From Muribaculum sp. (GTDB lineage Bacteria > Bacillota > Clostridia > Lachnospirales > Lachnospiraceae): a stretch of DNA of 64,000 nt. Position 1 is the first letter of the stretch, and every line of letters begins with the position of its first letter. Where the stretch lies: positions 1-64,000 of the forward strand of contig JAMPHH010000013.1 of NCBI GenBank assembly GCA_023663505.1, read 5' to 3'. Below the pieces are notes generated by a model. That model was not told the origin of the DNA and did no database searches. It saw only the letters and a program-made list of their open reading frames with translations. Below, one piece after another: positions 1-8,226 of the stretch. Position numbers and translations under genes: made by a program.

Positions 1-113
1 AGCTTGTCGGTATTGTAGTGACAGTCGTCAGCATCATCGTCACGATAATCAGTATCCGACAAACCAGAAGCAATGACATGCATCAAAAAAGCAACCGCTC
101 CAGCCAAAGTTAG
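1..113 (+). CDS. C-terminal end of a small hydrophobic peptide, probable type I toxin (partial)
   Basis: Only the last 36 codons are in the window (frame starts at base 3, TAG at 111-113). They encode a membrane segment rich in beta-branched residues (IVVTVVSIIVTIIS) followed by a polar basic tail (RQTRSNDMHQKSNR). Holin-like and TxpA-type toxins of Firmicutes have this shape: one helix, a short charged tail, and final codons overlapping the terminator. The stop codon falls in the inverted repeat at 85-124, and a good minus-strand promoter at 180-208 would make an antisense RNA against the 3' end. The helix and layout are seen; toxicity is inferred. It could be the tail of another small membrane protein. 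Confidence 0.5.
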   Translation, partial: LVGIVVTVVSIIVTIISIRQTRSNDMHQKSNRSSQS

Positions 114-173
114 GTTGCTTTTTTGATTTGCAATCAACAAGGCGAACCGTTGCTTCACGGTAACACCTTTTCT
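84..173 (-). ncRNA. candidate antisense RNA (type I antitoxin)
   Basis: A minus-strand promoter at 180-208 places a start near 173, and the bidirectional terminator at 85-124 would end the transcript after about 88 nt. The RNA would be complementary to the 3' end of the toxin-like mRNA. It also contains a small hairpin, ACCGT/ACGGT, read on the plus strand at about 147-162. Convergent genes sharing a terminator are the classical layout of type I toxin-antitoxin loci. No expression evidence is available here. Confidence 0.45.
85..124. terminator. bidirectional intrinsic terminator shared by toxin mRNA and antisense RNA
   Basis: A perfect 12-bp inverted repeat: AAAAAAGCAACC (85-96) pairs with GGTTGCTTTTTT (113-124). 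Each strand therefore ends in a GC-containing stem followed by a run of U. It overlaps the last codons of the small plus-strand gene. Confidence 0.8.
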
Positions 174-179
174 ACCGTT

Positions 180-208
180 ATCCTAGCACTTATCAATACC
201 CCTGTCAA
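180..208 (-). promoter_or_regulatory. sigma-A promoter for the candidate antisense RNA
   Basis: On the minus strand TTGACA (208-203) is followed by 17 nt and TAGGAT (185-180). The -35 is a perfect match and the -10 matches four of six. It points left, away from the gene at 240-977 and into the 3' end of the toxin-like gene. Confidence 0.6.
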
Positions 209-239
209 CAAGTTTTTTGAGGGTTATATAGCAATGGGG

Positions 240-977
240 TTACCTCGCGATACCAAGTGTACGTCCCTCCTGATATAAGCGCAGGATTTCCGCACTGTCG
301 CGCTCCAATATGTAAACCTTGCCGTCACAGACAATTTCCTGACCGCAGAGGACATTCGGATTGCGGCGGCATAATTCCTGCATAATCTCTTTGCAAAGCT
401 TCACTTTTCCTTGGGTCTCTGTAAAAAGCCCAAGCACTGCGGCTTTTTGATCCTGTTTTGATAAGCATACCATGTGCCAGAAGTCTGTGCTGTCAGAGAA
501 AGCAACCGCTATGATATCCTCCAAACGTCGAACATAAGGCTCCATGCCATTCATCACCATATAATGCTCCGTAAAAAAGCAGGCGACATAACTGTCCTTT
601 GCGGCATTGGGAGCCTTGCAGGTCACGATTGTTGTAGACGGGTCTGTCAGCTCACGGTCGATCTGCAGCAGCTCGCTCTCCGAATAACCCGTCTGCTCTT
701 GATAATAAGCGAGCCATGAAGCCGCTCTTTTATTTTTCATAAGAATCCCAAATGCGATCAACAATATTCCGGGTGCAGAGATAAGAATGGAGACTACAAC
801 CCCCGCATTCCCTAACAAACACAGAATTGTAACCGGAAGCGTAAAAATCAAAAGCACGATTCCTCCGGCAATCATGCCTTTTCCTGCGCCCACACCGCTT
901 CGCAGGGATTGCAGGATACTGTTTTTTCCTTTCTTTAACATGTTCTGATAAAGCTTGTGTTCTGTAGATGCAATCAT
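240..977 (-). CDS. unknown membrane protein with two N-terminal helices
   Basis: I do not recognise this 245-residue protein. Two hydrophobic segments lie at about residues 34-55 and 58-78, separated by a tight turn, followed by a mixed soluble domain of about 165 residues that probably lies in the cytoplasm. The start at 977 is chosen because an AAAGGGG ribosome site sits a few bases upstream; an in-frame start 23 codons earlier (1046) has no such site. The next gene on the strand (1073-1744) is another unknown two-helix membrane protein, so the two may be functionally linked. No enzymatic motif is visible. Confidence 0.7.
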   Translation of the reverse strand: MIASTEHKLYQNMLKKGKNSILQSLRSGVGAGKGMIAGGIVLLIFTLPVTILCLLGNAGVVVSILISAPGILLIAFGILMKNKRAASWLAYYQEQTGYSESELLQIDRELTDPSTTIVTCKAPNAAKDSYVACFFTEHYMVMNGMEPYVRRLEDIIAVAFSDSTDFWHMVCLSKQDQKAAVLGLFTETQGKVKLCKEIMQELCRRNPNVLCGQEIVCDGKVYILERDSAEILRLYQEGRTLGIAR

Positions 978-1072
978 TTTTTTGCCCCTTTCTACTACAA
1001 TGTATTTATGGTTAATACCCCTTACAGCCGGTAAGGAATTACCCATCTTATTTGTAAAAATAGTAAAAATAT

Positions 1073-1744
1073 CTATACTTCCTTACGGGTACGGTTCCTG
1101 ATAAACAAAAATCCACCCCACAATAAGCTGATCACAGCAGCGACAAGGGTTCCAAACGGAATCCCGGGGTGCGAAAGCATCTCCACCATATAATTGCCAT
1201 ATTGATCACACAGACATTCCGCATTCATACCTAACATATTCTCTCCCTCGGAATCCGCATACGACTTGCCATATACGGAATAGAAAGAATCCGCCTCGAA
1301 GGGAAGGAGCTTCAAATCCTGCATCTGAAAATATCCGCTCACCGTCAGGTCAGGTTCATCTTTGAAACGGATTGATGCTTCAAGCTGCTCCGCCAAGCGT
1401 CCATTGCTGCCGGGAGTAAGTGAAATAAGCCACTCCCTCAGGTCATGGTCCTCAAATTTCGCAATACAGTATATCTCATCATCGTCAGTGGATTTTCGGG
1501 CGCGCAAGATCTGTAAATTCTCTATGTAATATACCCTCTGGGGATCATATTGGCTTGTTGCCGCCTGTACTTCATCTCCCCGTATCTCACTCACATTGTC
1601 TGCGTGAAACGGCAGAATCCACAGGAGATATAATATAAAAGCTACACCAAGAACAAGAAGTACCCTTCCGTCGTGAAGATCATTTTTCTTCTTTTGGTCG
1701 CGATATAAATTTCTTTTATATTCCTCATAACTGCTTTCATTCAT
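1073..1744 (-). CDS. unknown bitopic/polytopic membrane protein
   Basis: A 223-residue protein with a charged N-terminus (YEEYKRNLYRDQKKK), a membrane helix at about 27-46 and a second at about 199-217 ending in a basic tail. The roughly 150 residues between would lie outside the membrane. I do not recognise the family. ATG at 1744 has an AGGGAG site about 11 nt upstream; GTG at 1756 overlaps the recU stop codon as GTGA but has only a very close AGGG in front. Either way it is tightly coupled to recU, suggesting co-transcription rather than shared function. Confidence 0.7.
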   Translation of the reverse strand: MNESSYEEYKRNLYRDQKKKNDLHDGRVLLVLGVAFILYLLWILPFHADNVSEIRGDEVQAATSQYDPQRVYYIENLQILRARKSTDDDEIYCIAKFEDHDLREWLISLTPGSNGRLAEQLEASIRFKDEPDLTVSGYFQMQDLKLLPFEADSFYSVYGKSYADSEGENMLGMNAECLCDQYGNYMVEMLSHPGIPFGTLVAAVISLLWGGFLFIRNRTRKEV

Positions 1745-1752
1745 GGAAAATA

Positions 1753-2286
1753 TCACTCCCTGTCATACAGATCCTTTTGCAGCGCCTCAAGATACGGCAC
1801 CAGAATGCCATGCTTCTTGGGCAGGATATACTCGGGATTCAGCTCGTCAAAGCGAAAGCTCTTGCGCCCGCCGCTCTGCGCCCTTTCCCAGAAAAAGTCA
1901 AGCATCGCAAGGGGAAGATAATAGAGCAAGTCCTTATGTGTATAATAAATCAAAAGAAAAGAGATACCGCCCTGCGCCTCAAACCTGCGCATGAATTCCA
2001 TTTGATGCACATGGATATTCGCCAGCCGAAAGCTTTCCTTAGTACATTCCTTGGCGTCAAAGCACACGGGAATCCCCTGCACCACCCCTATATAATCCAC
2101 CGTGCTCTGCTGTTCAAAATACGCCAAGGTAATCTGTCTGGTTTCCTTGTCGAGCTTCACGGGTGTGATCGGGGTGGGAATCTTTTGAATCAGTGCAAGC
2201 CCCGCCTCCATGTACTTTTCATTTGTCCGATTGACCATATCCTCCAAGGTAGAGCCACGGAGTCCTCGTGTGTTCCACGTCGCCAT
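1753..2286 (-). CDS. recU: Holliday junction resolvase RecU
   Basis: RecU cleaves four-way DNA junctions during recombination and chromosome segregation in Firmicutes, replacing RuvC, and works with RuvAB (present at 43293-44963). The 177-residue protein has the family core: E16 in an LED motif, D64 in STVDYIGV, the FDAKE motif (D77, K79, E80) and HQ at 94-95 after NIHVH. It is slightly shorter than Bacillus RecU (about 200 residues), mainly at the N-terminus. It lies 35 bp after the pseudouridine synthase gene and ends in an overlap with the following membrane protein gene. Confidence 0.88.
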   Translation of the reverse strand: MATWNTRGLRGSTLEDMVNRTNEKYMEAGLALIQKIPTPITPVKLDKETRQITLAYFEQQSTVDYIGVVQGIPVCFDAKECTKESFRLANIHVHQMEFMRRFEAQGGISFLLIYYTHKDLLYYLPLAMLDFFWERAQSGGRKSFRFDELNPEYILPKKHGILVPYLEALQKDLYDRE

Positions 2287-2321
2287 TTTTCATTATCCTC
2301 AATTCGCTTGGCTCCAAGCAA

Positions 2322-3356
2322 TTATAAATTCGGAAATAATATCTTCAAAGCATCTTCAAATAACGCGGGATAAGGAGCCGTCAGCTCCCTCTTGTCAGGC
2401 ATAACGATTCTGTAAGCGTGCAAAAGCTGATGCTTTAAACCGCACAGCTCCTTAAGCCTTTCATTTACATGAGGGTCGCCATATTTATAATCCCCTATGA
2501 TCGGGTGTCCGATGCTCGCAAGATGCGCCCGAATCTGGTGCGTCTTGCCCGTGATCAGCTCCACCTCCAACAGAGTATACCCGTCATGAACGGCAACGGG
2601 GTGATAAGCGGTCTGTATCATGTCCGCATCGGGAATCTCACTGTCCTTGCGAATCTCCACCCTGTTGCTGCGCGCGTCCTTGCGAAGATAACCTGTCAGC
2701 CGCGCGTCCTCCCGCAGCTCCCCCACGCAGATTGTCCGATAAAATTTGGCAAGCTCCCTCGTGCGGAGGAGTTCGCTTAAGCTTTGCAAGCCCGATAAGG
2801 ACTTGCCACACAGGACAAGACCGCTCGTGTTGCGGTCTAAGCGATTGCACACTGCGGGCTTAAAGGTGCGCAGCTCGCAAACGGCAATGCCGCCGTTCTC
2901 CAACAGATAACCGATCAGCCATTCGTTCAGGCTCAAATCGGTGTCCTTCGCCTTCTGGGTCAGGATTCCCGCGGGCTTGTTCAAGACCACAATATATTTA
3001 TCCTCGTAAATGACAGAGATACCCTTAAGCGTCCGATATGCCCTGATATAATTATCCTCTCTCCCATGGTCGGATTCCTGCCCCGACGCGTCAGAACCCG
3101 CTTCCATATCATGAGTATCCATAGGCTCTCCGACGTCTCCGGCAAATTTGCGGTAGGTCTCCTCCGCAAAAAACATCTGCACCACGTCCCCCTGCCGTAA
3201 GAGCTCTCTCCCCTCCGCTTTCCTTCCGTTTAAAACAATATTTTTCTTGCGCAGCATCTTGTACAGGAAGCTGCTTCCTGCTTCAGGCAGACACTTGCGC
3301 AGCAATTTGTCAAGCCGCTGCCCCGCCTGATTGGGACCGATGATAATCTCCTGCAT
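2322..3356 (-). CDS. RluA/RluC-family pseudouridine synthase
   Basis: Isomerises uridine to pseudouridine in structural RNA; the exact site cannot be told from sequence. Domains: an S4-type RNA-binding domain at about residues 1-75, a hydrophilic acidic linker at about 73-108 that varies in this family, then the catalytic domain with the hallmark NRLDRNTSG (171-179), whose aspartate D174 is the nucleophile. The usual HRLD histidine is asparagine here, which is common. Length, 344 residues, is typical for an S4-containing RluC/RluD relative. It starts the run of tightly spaced genes that continues into recU. Confidence 0.9.
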   Translation of the reverse strand: MQEIIIGPNQAGQRLDKLLRKCLPEAGSSFLYKMLRKKNIVLNGRKAEGRELLRQGDVVQMFFAEETYRKFAGDVGEPMDTHDMEAGSDASGQESDHGREDNYIRAYRTLKGISVIYEDKYIVVLNKPAGILTQKAKDTDLSLNEWLIGYLLENGGIAVCELRTFKPAVCNRLDRNTSGLVLCGKSLSGLQSLSELLRTRELAKFYRTICVGELREDARLTGYLRKDARSNRVEIRKDSEIPDADMIQTAYHPVAVHDGYTLLEVELITGKTHQIRAHLASIGHPIIGDYKYGDPHVNERLKELCGLKHQLLHAYRIVMPDKRELTAPYPALFEDALKILFPNL

Positions 3357-3367
3357 GGAATGACCCC

Positions 3368-3952
3368 CTATAAGGATACACTGTTTAATGTGCTCAGGAT
3401 ACCCTCCGTATTGCGCTCCTCGGTCTCCAAGGTCTTCATTTGCTCCAAGCGGGCGGTGTACTTGTGAATGTCATTAAAAATTTTGACAGACACGTCCTTA
3501 AAGCCGTCCTTTTGCAAAATACGGGTGATATGCTCATAAAAACGTTGCTCCTCAAAGCCTGCGTCCTGCGTGTAGCCACACAGCGTATTGCCCTTCACGG
3601 TGATATGCGCCACCTGAAAATTAATGTCATAGGAGGTGAAAATGCGGTCATAAAGCCCGCGAAGCCCCTCCATATGCGCATCTATCTCGTCTGCATGCTC
3701 CGCGCTGCAGCCCTTGTAGCGCAGGAACATAAAGGCGTCAATGGCGCTCTTGCAGGCGGGCAGACACCCCAGCACCGCCACGATGGTCAACAGATTCATT
3801 CTGTCCCCCGTGGCGATGATTCCCGCCGCGAACAGAATGATTGAGATCATAAAGTACAAAATGGTGCGCGCCAGCTCATAACGCCCCTGTATCCGCAGAT
3901 AATCCCTCGTTCCCTTATAATCGTCATTAAAAAACATTCGGGAAAGCTTCAT
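3368..3952 (-). CDS. unknown membrane protein with two N-terminal helices
   Basis: A 194-residue protein that I do not recognise. Two adjacent hydrophobic segments (about residues 27-50 and 53-75) precede a soluble domain with a predicted mixed fold and an acidic C-terminus. The ATG at 3952 overlaps the stop codon of the SDR gene as ATGA and has GGAG upstream inside that gene, so it is probably translationally coupled; a TTG three codons earlier is less likely. It ends 11 bp before the pseudouridine synthase gene, so the run SDR, membrane protein, pseudouridine synthase, recU looks like one transcript. Confidence 0.7.
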   Translation of the reverse strand: MKLSRMFFNDDYKGTRDYLRIQGRYELARTILYFMISIILFAAGIIATGDRMNLLTIVAVLGCLPACKSAIDAFMFLRYKGCSAEHADEIDAHMEGLRGLYDRIFTSYDINFQVAHITVKGNTLCGYTQDAGFEEQRFYEHITRILQKDGFKDVSVKIFNDIHKYTARLEQMKTLETEERNTEGILSTLNSVSL

Positions 3953-4728
3953 CTTCTGCAAATCTCCATTTTTTTCATAAAGAAGGTGGCAAAATCATGG
4001 GGAATCACCTTGGAGAGCAGCTCGAGTCCCAAGACAGGCAGGCTGTACACTGATTTTGTCCTCTTGTGAAGGGAATCCCGCAATGCCTGCGCAACCACCT
4101 GATTTGCCTTCACCATGATGAATTTCTTGATGGCAAGCATCTTGCCGTGCTGCTCCGCCCTATCGAAAAAGGGCGTGTCCACTGGTCCGGGACACACAGC
4201 GGTCACATAGATGCCCCTCTCCCGAAGCTCCGTCCCCAACGCCTGAGCGAAACGCAGGACATATGCCTTGCTTGCCGCATAGACCGCAAAATCCGGCTGC
4301 GGGAAAAAGGCGGCGCAGGACGCAAGCTGTATGATGCGGCTTCCGCGCTTCATATAAGGAATCATGCGGTGGGTAATATTGGTCAATGCCTCACAGTTTA
4401 AGCGCACCATGCCCGTTTGTTCCTCACGACTTTGCTTGTCAAAGGTGCCTATGATGCCATAGCCCGCACAGTTCACCAGCATACGCACCTTGACATGCTG
4501 TTCCTTCACCGCATTCTCCAATTGTTCTAATTTCTCATCATCAGTGACGTCCATGACGAACACCCTGCTTTTGTGGAGCAGCGTGGAGGCGAACGTCCTC
4601 AGCCTGTCCTGATTTCTCGCCACCAGCCAGAATTCGTCAATCCTGTCAAAAGCGGGATGAAGATCCATCTGTCTTGCAAACTCCTTGCCAAGCCCCGAGG
4701 ACGCACCCGTGATAATCGCAATATTCAT
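3949..4728 (-). CDS. short-chain dehydrogenase/reductase
   Basis: An NAD(P)-dependent oxidoreductase of the classical SDR family, 259 residues. The cofactor site TGASSGLG lies at 7-14, NCAG at 86-89, catalytic Ser at about 137, and the YxxxK pair Y150/K154. The substrate cannot be predicted; similar proteins are annotated as YqjQ/DltE-like. The start at 4728 has GGAG six bases upstream; longer in-frame starts exist at 4740 and 4764 without good sites. A perfect 7-bp inverted repeat (TGCGCAG, 4744-4750 and 4757-4763) lies just upstream in the leader. Confidence 0.85.
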   Translation of the reverse strand: MNIAIITGASSGLGKEFARQMDLHPAFDRIDEFWLVARNQDRLRTFASTLLHKSRVFVMDVTDDEKLEQLENAVKEQHVKVRMLVNCAGYGIIGTFDKQSREEQTGMVRLNCEALTNITHRMIPYMKRGSRIIQLASCAAFFPQPDFAVYAASKAYVLRFAQALGTELRERGIYVTAVCPGPVDTPFFDRAEQHGKMLAIKKFIMVKANQVVAQALRDSLHKRTKSVYSLPVLGLELLSKVIPHDFATFFMKKMEICRR

Positions 4729-4825
4729 ATTTTTCTCCATTTCTGCGCAGCCTTTACTGCGCATATATTTTTAGATGTATAGCATTTACTTATCTTACAT
4801 TTTCCTGACCATAATTGCAAGTCTT

Positions 4826-6739
4826 TTACCCTTTTTTCTTATGGATGTTGCGGATGGTCTTTTTCTTCTTAGGTACATGGGGCTCCTTGGAGGCTTGGGA
4901 GCCGCGTGAGGTCTTTGGCTCGTGATTTCCTGCAAAGCTGCCGCGCGGTCGAATCAGGCATTTCTTGTCAAAACCAATCAAATCCTCCCTGTGTTCCCGT
5001 ATCAGAGCCTCGTGCACCAGTTCGTAATTCTTGGGATTCCGATACTGGATCAGCGCGCGCTGCATAGCCTTCTCATGCGGATTCCTGCACACATACACGG
5101 GTTTCATGTCTCTGGGGTCTAACCCCGTGTAATACATGACCGTGGACAGTGTGGAGGGCGTCGGATAAAAATCCTGCACCTGCTCCGGCATATACCCCAA
5201 ATCCCTCAGATATTCCGCAAGCTCTATGGCTTCCTTCAGGGTGGAGCCGGGATGGGAGGACATCAGATACGGCACAAGGAACTGCTTCTTGCCAATGCGC
5301 TCATTCAGTTTATTGTATTTTGCCACAAAACGTTCATACACCGCATTCTCCGGCTTCCCCATGCGGCGCAGAACCGCATCGGAAATATGCTCCGGAGCAA
5401 CCTTAAGCTGCCCGCTCACATGATGCTCCACAAGCTCCCGAAAGAAGGTGTCATCCGCGTCTGCCAGCAGATAGTCAAATCGTATGCCGGAGCGCACAAA
5501 AACCTTTTTCACGTTGGGAAGCGCTCTGAGCTTCCTAAGGAGCGTCACATAGTCCGAATGATCCGCCCGCAGGTTGGGACAGGGCTTGGGGAAAAGGCAT
5601 TGTCTGTGCTTGCAGACGCCCTGAGTAAGCTGTTTCTCGCAGGAGGGGTGGCGGAAATTTGCCGTGGGACCACCCACGTCATGGATATAGCCCTTGAAGT
5701 CAGGCTCCCTCGTGAGAAGCTCCGCCTCCCGCAATATGGACTCATGACTTCTGACCTGAACCGTCCTCCCCTGATGGAAGGTCAGGGCGCAAAAGCTGCA
5801 TCCGCCAAAGCACCCTCTGTTGCTGATTAGGGAAAATTTAATCTCTGATATGGCGGGCACTCCGCCCATTGCTTCGTAGGACGGATGGAAACCGCGCATA
5901 TAGGGCAGATTATAGATCTCGTCCATTTCCTGTGTGCTAAGCGGTGGCTGAGGCGGGTTCTGCACGACGAACACCCCGTTGGGATAAGCCTCTATCAAGG
6001 GCTTCCCCGTGCAGGCATCCGTATTTTCATATTGTGTCATAAAGCTTCGTGCGTATTGTGTCTTATCTGCCTTCATTTCCTCATAGGAAGGCAGGAGGAT
6101 TCCCTGATAAATACCGGAAATATCCTTCGTCTTGTACACTGTCCCGCGGATAAAGCACAAATCCTTCGCCATAATTCCTGATGCCAGCGCGTCTGCGAGC
6201 TCCACGATGGATTTCTCACCCATGCCGTAGGATATGATATCCGCCTGACTGTCTAATAGTATGGAACGCTTAAAGCTGTCAGACCAATAATCATAATGTG
6301 CCATGCGTCTAAGACTCGCCTCAATGCCGCCTAAAATGATCGGCACATCACGATAGCTCTTGCGGATCAGATTGCCATAGACTACCGCGGCATGGTCGGG
6401 ACGCTTTCCCATTTCGCCCCCGGGGGTATAGGCATCCGTGGAGCGTCTTTTCTTGGAGACGGAATAATGATTCACCATGCTGTCCATATTGCCTGCCGTG
6501 ACGAGAAAAGCCAATCGGGGACACCCCAAGATCGTGACGCTTCTCTCGTCCCTCCAGTCGGGCTGCGCGATAATGCCCACACTGTACCCGTGGGCTTCCA
6601 GTACGCGGCTGATGATGGCATGACCAAAGGAAGGGTGATCCACATAGGCATCTCCCGTCACATATACAAAATCAAGCTGCTCTATGCCCCTTTCCGCCAT
6701 ATCCCCGGCGCAAACAGGCAAAAATCCTTGGTTGTTCAA
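4826..6739 (-). CDS. YgiQ-family radical SAM protein
   Basis: A 637-residue radical SAM enzyme of the YgiQ (UPF0313) family, whose reaction is not established. The iron-sulfur motif CxxxCxxC is at C310, C314 and C317 (RGCFGGCSFCAL), preceded by an N-terminal domain with cobalamin-binding-like alternation (FVYVTGDAYVDHPSFGH), and followed by a second cysteine cluster (CKHRQCLFPKPCPNLRADH) typical of the family. The C-terminal tail from about 600 is very basic (KKKKTIRNIHKKKG), as expected for nucleic-acid contact. It lies 16 bp downstream of the pseudouridine synthase/HAD fusion gene. Confidence 0.92.
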   Translation of the reverse strand: MNNQGFLPVCAGDMAERGIEQLDFVYVTGDAYVDHPSFGHAIISRVLEAHGYSVGIIAQPDWRDERSVTILGCPRLAFLVTAGNMDSMVNHYSVSKKRRSTDAYTPGGEMGKRPDHAAVVYGNLIRKSYRDVPIILGGIEASLRRMAHYDYWSDSFKRSILLDSQADIISYGMGEKSIVELADALASGIMAKDLCFIRGTVYKTKDISGIYQGILLPSYEEMKADKTQYARSFMTQYENTDACTGKPLIEAYPNGVFVVQNPPQPPLSTQEMDEIYNLPYMRGFHPSYEAMGGVPAISEIKFSLISNRGCFGGCSFCALTFHQGRTVQVRSHESILREAELLTREPDFKGYIHDVGGPTANFRHPSCEKQLTQGVCKHRQCLFPKPCPNLRADHSDYVTLLRKLRALPNVKKVFVRSGIRFDYLLADADDTFFRELVEHHVSGQLKVAPEHISDAVLRRMGKPENAVYERFVAKYNKLNERIGKKQFLVPYLMSSHPGSTLKEAIELAEYLRDLGYMPEQVQDFYPTPSTLSTVMYYTGLDPRDMKPVYVCRNPHEKAMQRALIQYRNPKNYELVHEALIREHREDLIGFDKKCLIRPRGSFAGNHEPKTSRGSQASKEPHVPKKKKTIRNIHKKKG

Positions 6740-6755
6740 GTCGGTTACTCCCTCT

Positions 6756-8165
6756 TTATATCACTTCCTGTAAACCCGTGTAGTCCACAATATAGTAATC
6801 CGCAAGCTCCTGCTTCTGTGCCAGCACGTCCGCGGAATATGCGTCCTCCACGGCGCAGACCTTCATTCCGGCGCTTTTGCCCGCCATGATTCCGGGGATA
6901 ATATCCTCAAACACCAGACAGTGTGCAGGGTCAGTCCCCAGTCCTTCGGCAGCCGCCAGATAAATGTCAGGGGCGGGTTTGCCCTTTAGGATATCACAGC
7001 CTGTCATGATACAGCCAAAATAATCGTGCAGCCCATGAACATCGGCGATATTCTGCGCCAACGCCCTAGAATTACTGGTGGCAATGCCAAGCTTGATGCC
7101 CCGCTGTCTGCAGGTCTCCAGAAAAGCCTTTACCCCCGGCTTCAGAGGAACCTCCCGCTCGTATTTATCCCAAGCCATGGCGTTCCATGTATCCTTGATC
7201 TCCTCCAACGATTCAGGAATGTTAAAACGCTCCTTGAAATAGACTGCCGTCTCGTGAAAGCTTTTGCCCTCAATGCTCTCCTGAAGCTTATCGGGCAGTT
7301 CAATCCCGTATCTGCCAAGATACTCGATATCGATCTGATGCCACATCCACATGGAATCCACCAAGGTGCCGTCCAAATCAAAGATCACAGCCTCGATTCC
7401 CTCCAAGTCAGGCATCACGGGAGCTTGGGCTGATATATCCGTTTCCTTTGCCGTCAAACCCTTTAAGCCCTGCAGCTCTGCTTCCGTAAGCGGTCTGCAC
7501 TCCCCGGGAGCTAAGCTCTCGTCCAGTTTAAGCGTCCCGAAGCTTACGCGCTTTAATGCCGTGACCTCGTTGCCCACCGCATGCAGCATACGCTTCACCT
7601 GATGGAATTTCCCCTCGTGAATGGTGAGCTGAAGACATCTGTCGGAAAGCGCGATTGCCTTGGCGGGCAGGGTTTGGCGGGCTTCACCGATATCCACCCC
7701 TTCCTCTAGCCGATGCAGCATATCCTCGGAAAGCGGCTCCGCAGTCTTTGCCAGATAGGTCTTGTCCACATGCTTTTTGGGGGAGAGCAGCTCGTGAATC
7801 AGCCTCCCGTCGTCCGTGAGCAGCAAAAGCCCCTCGGTATCCTTATCCAAACGTCCCGCCGGCACAAGCTCCCGCTTGCAATCCTGCTCTGAAAGATAAG
7901 GGCGCAGGAGCTCCAGAACCGTCTGCTCTGACGGGTCAGTGGTGGCGGATACCACACCTTGGGGCTTATTCATCATATAATAGGCGTATTGTTGATAATG
8001 AAGCGTCCGTCCCTGACAGACCACCTTGTCCGTTTGCTCGTCAATCTGCTGCTCCGGCGACGCGGCGGGGATACCGTTTACCGTCACCTGTCCCTTGCGG
8101 AGCAGATGCTTGACCTCGCTCCTGCTTCCCATATTCAGTTGGGACAAAAACTTATCAAGACGCAT
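6756..8165 (-). CDS. RsuA-type pseudouridine synthase fused to a HAD-family phosphatase
   Basis: One uninterrupted 469-residue frame. Residues 1-60 are an S4 RNA-binding domain, 60-235 an RsuA/RluB/RluE/RluF-type synthase with GRLDKDTEG and nucleophile D107. After a short linker (235-255), residues 256-469 form a complete HAD-IA hydrolase of the phosphoglucomutase/pseudouridinase-like type: DLDGT nucleophile pair D263/D265, a threonine/serine motif (ATSNS), the conserved lysine (GKPAPD) and acidic motif IV (FEDIIPG). Both active sites look intact. The HAD partner resembles sugar-phosphate and nucleotide phosphatases; acting on pseudouridine phosphate would fit, but that is inference. Confidence 0.88.
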   Translation of the reverse strand: MRLDKFLSQLNMGSRSEVKHLLRKGQVTVNGIPAASPEQQIDEQTDKVVCQGRTLHYQQYAYYMMNKPQGVVSATTDPSEQTVLELLRPYLSEQDCKRELVPAGRLDKDTEGLLLLTDDGRLIHELLSPKKHVDKTYLAKTAEPLSEDMLHRLEEGVDIGEARQTLPAKAIALSDRCLQLTIHEGKFHQVKRMLHAVGNEVTALKRVSFGTLKLDESLAPGECRPLTEAELQGLKGLTAKETDISAQAPVMPDLEGIEAVIFDLDGTLVDSMWMWHQIDIEYLGRYGIELPDKLQESIEGKSFHETAVYFKERFNIPESLEEIKDTWNAMAWDKYEREVPLKPGVKAFLETCRQRGIKLGIATSNSRALAQNIADVHGLHDYFGCIMTGCDILKGKPAPDIYLAAAEGLGTDPAHCLVFEDIIPGIMAGKSAGMKVCAVEDAYSADVLAQKQELADYYIVDYTGLQEVI

Positions 8166-8226
8166 GTTTTATTCCACCTGTCTCATATACTTTATCAAAT
8201 CGTGTCATTCCAAGAGAATCCGACCT

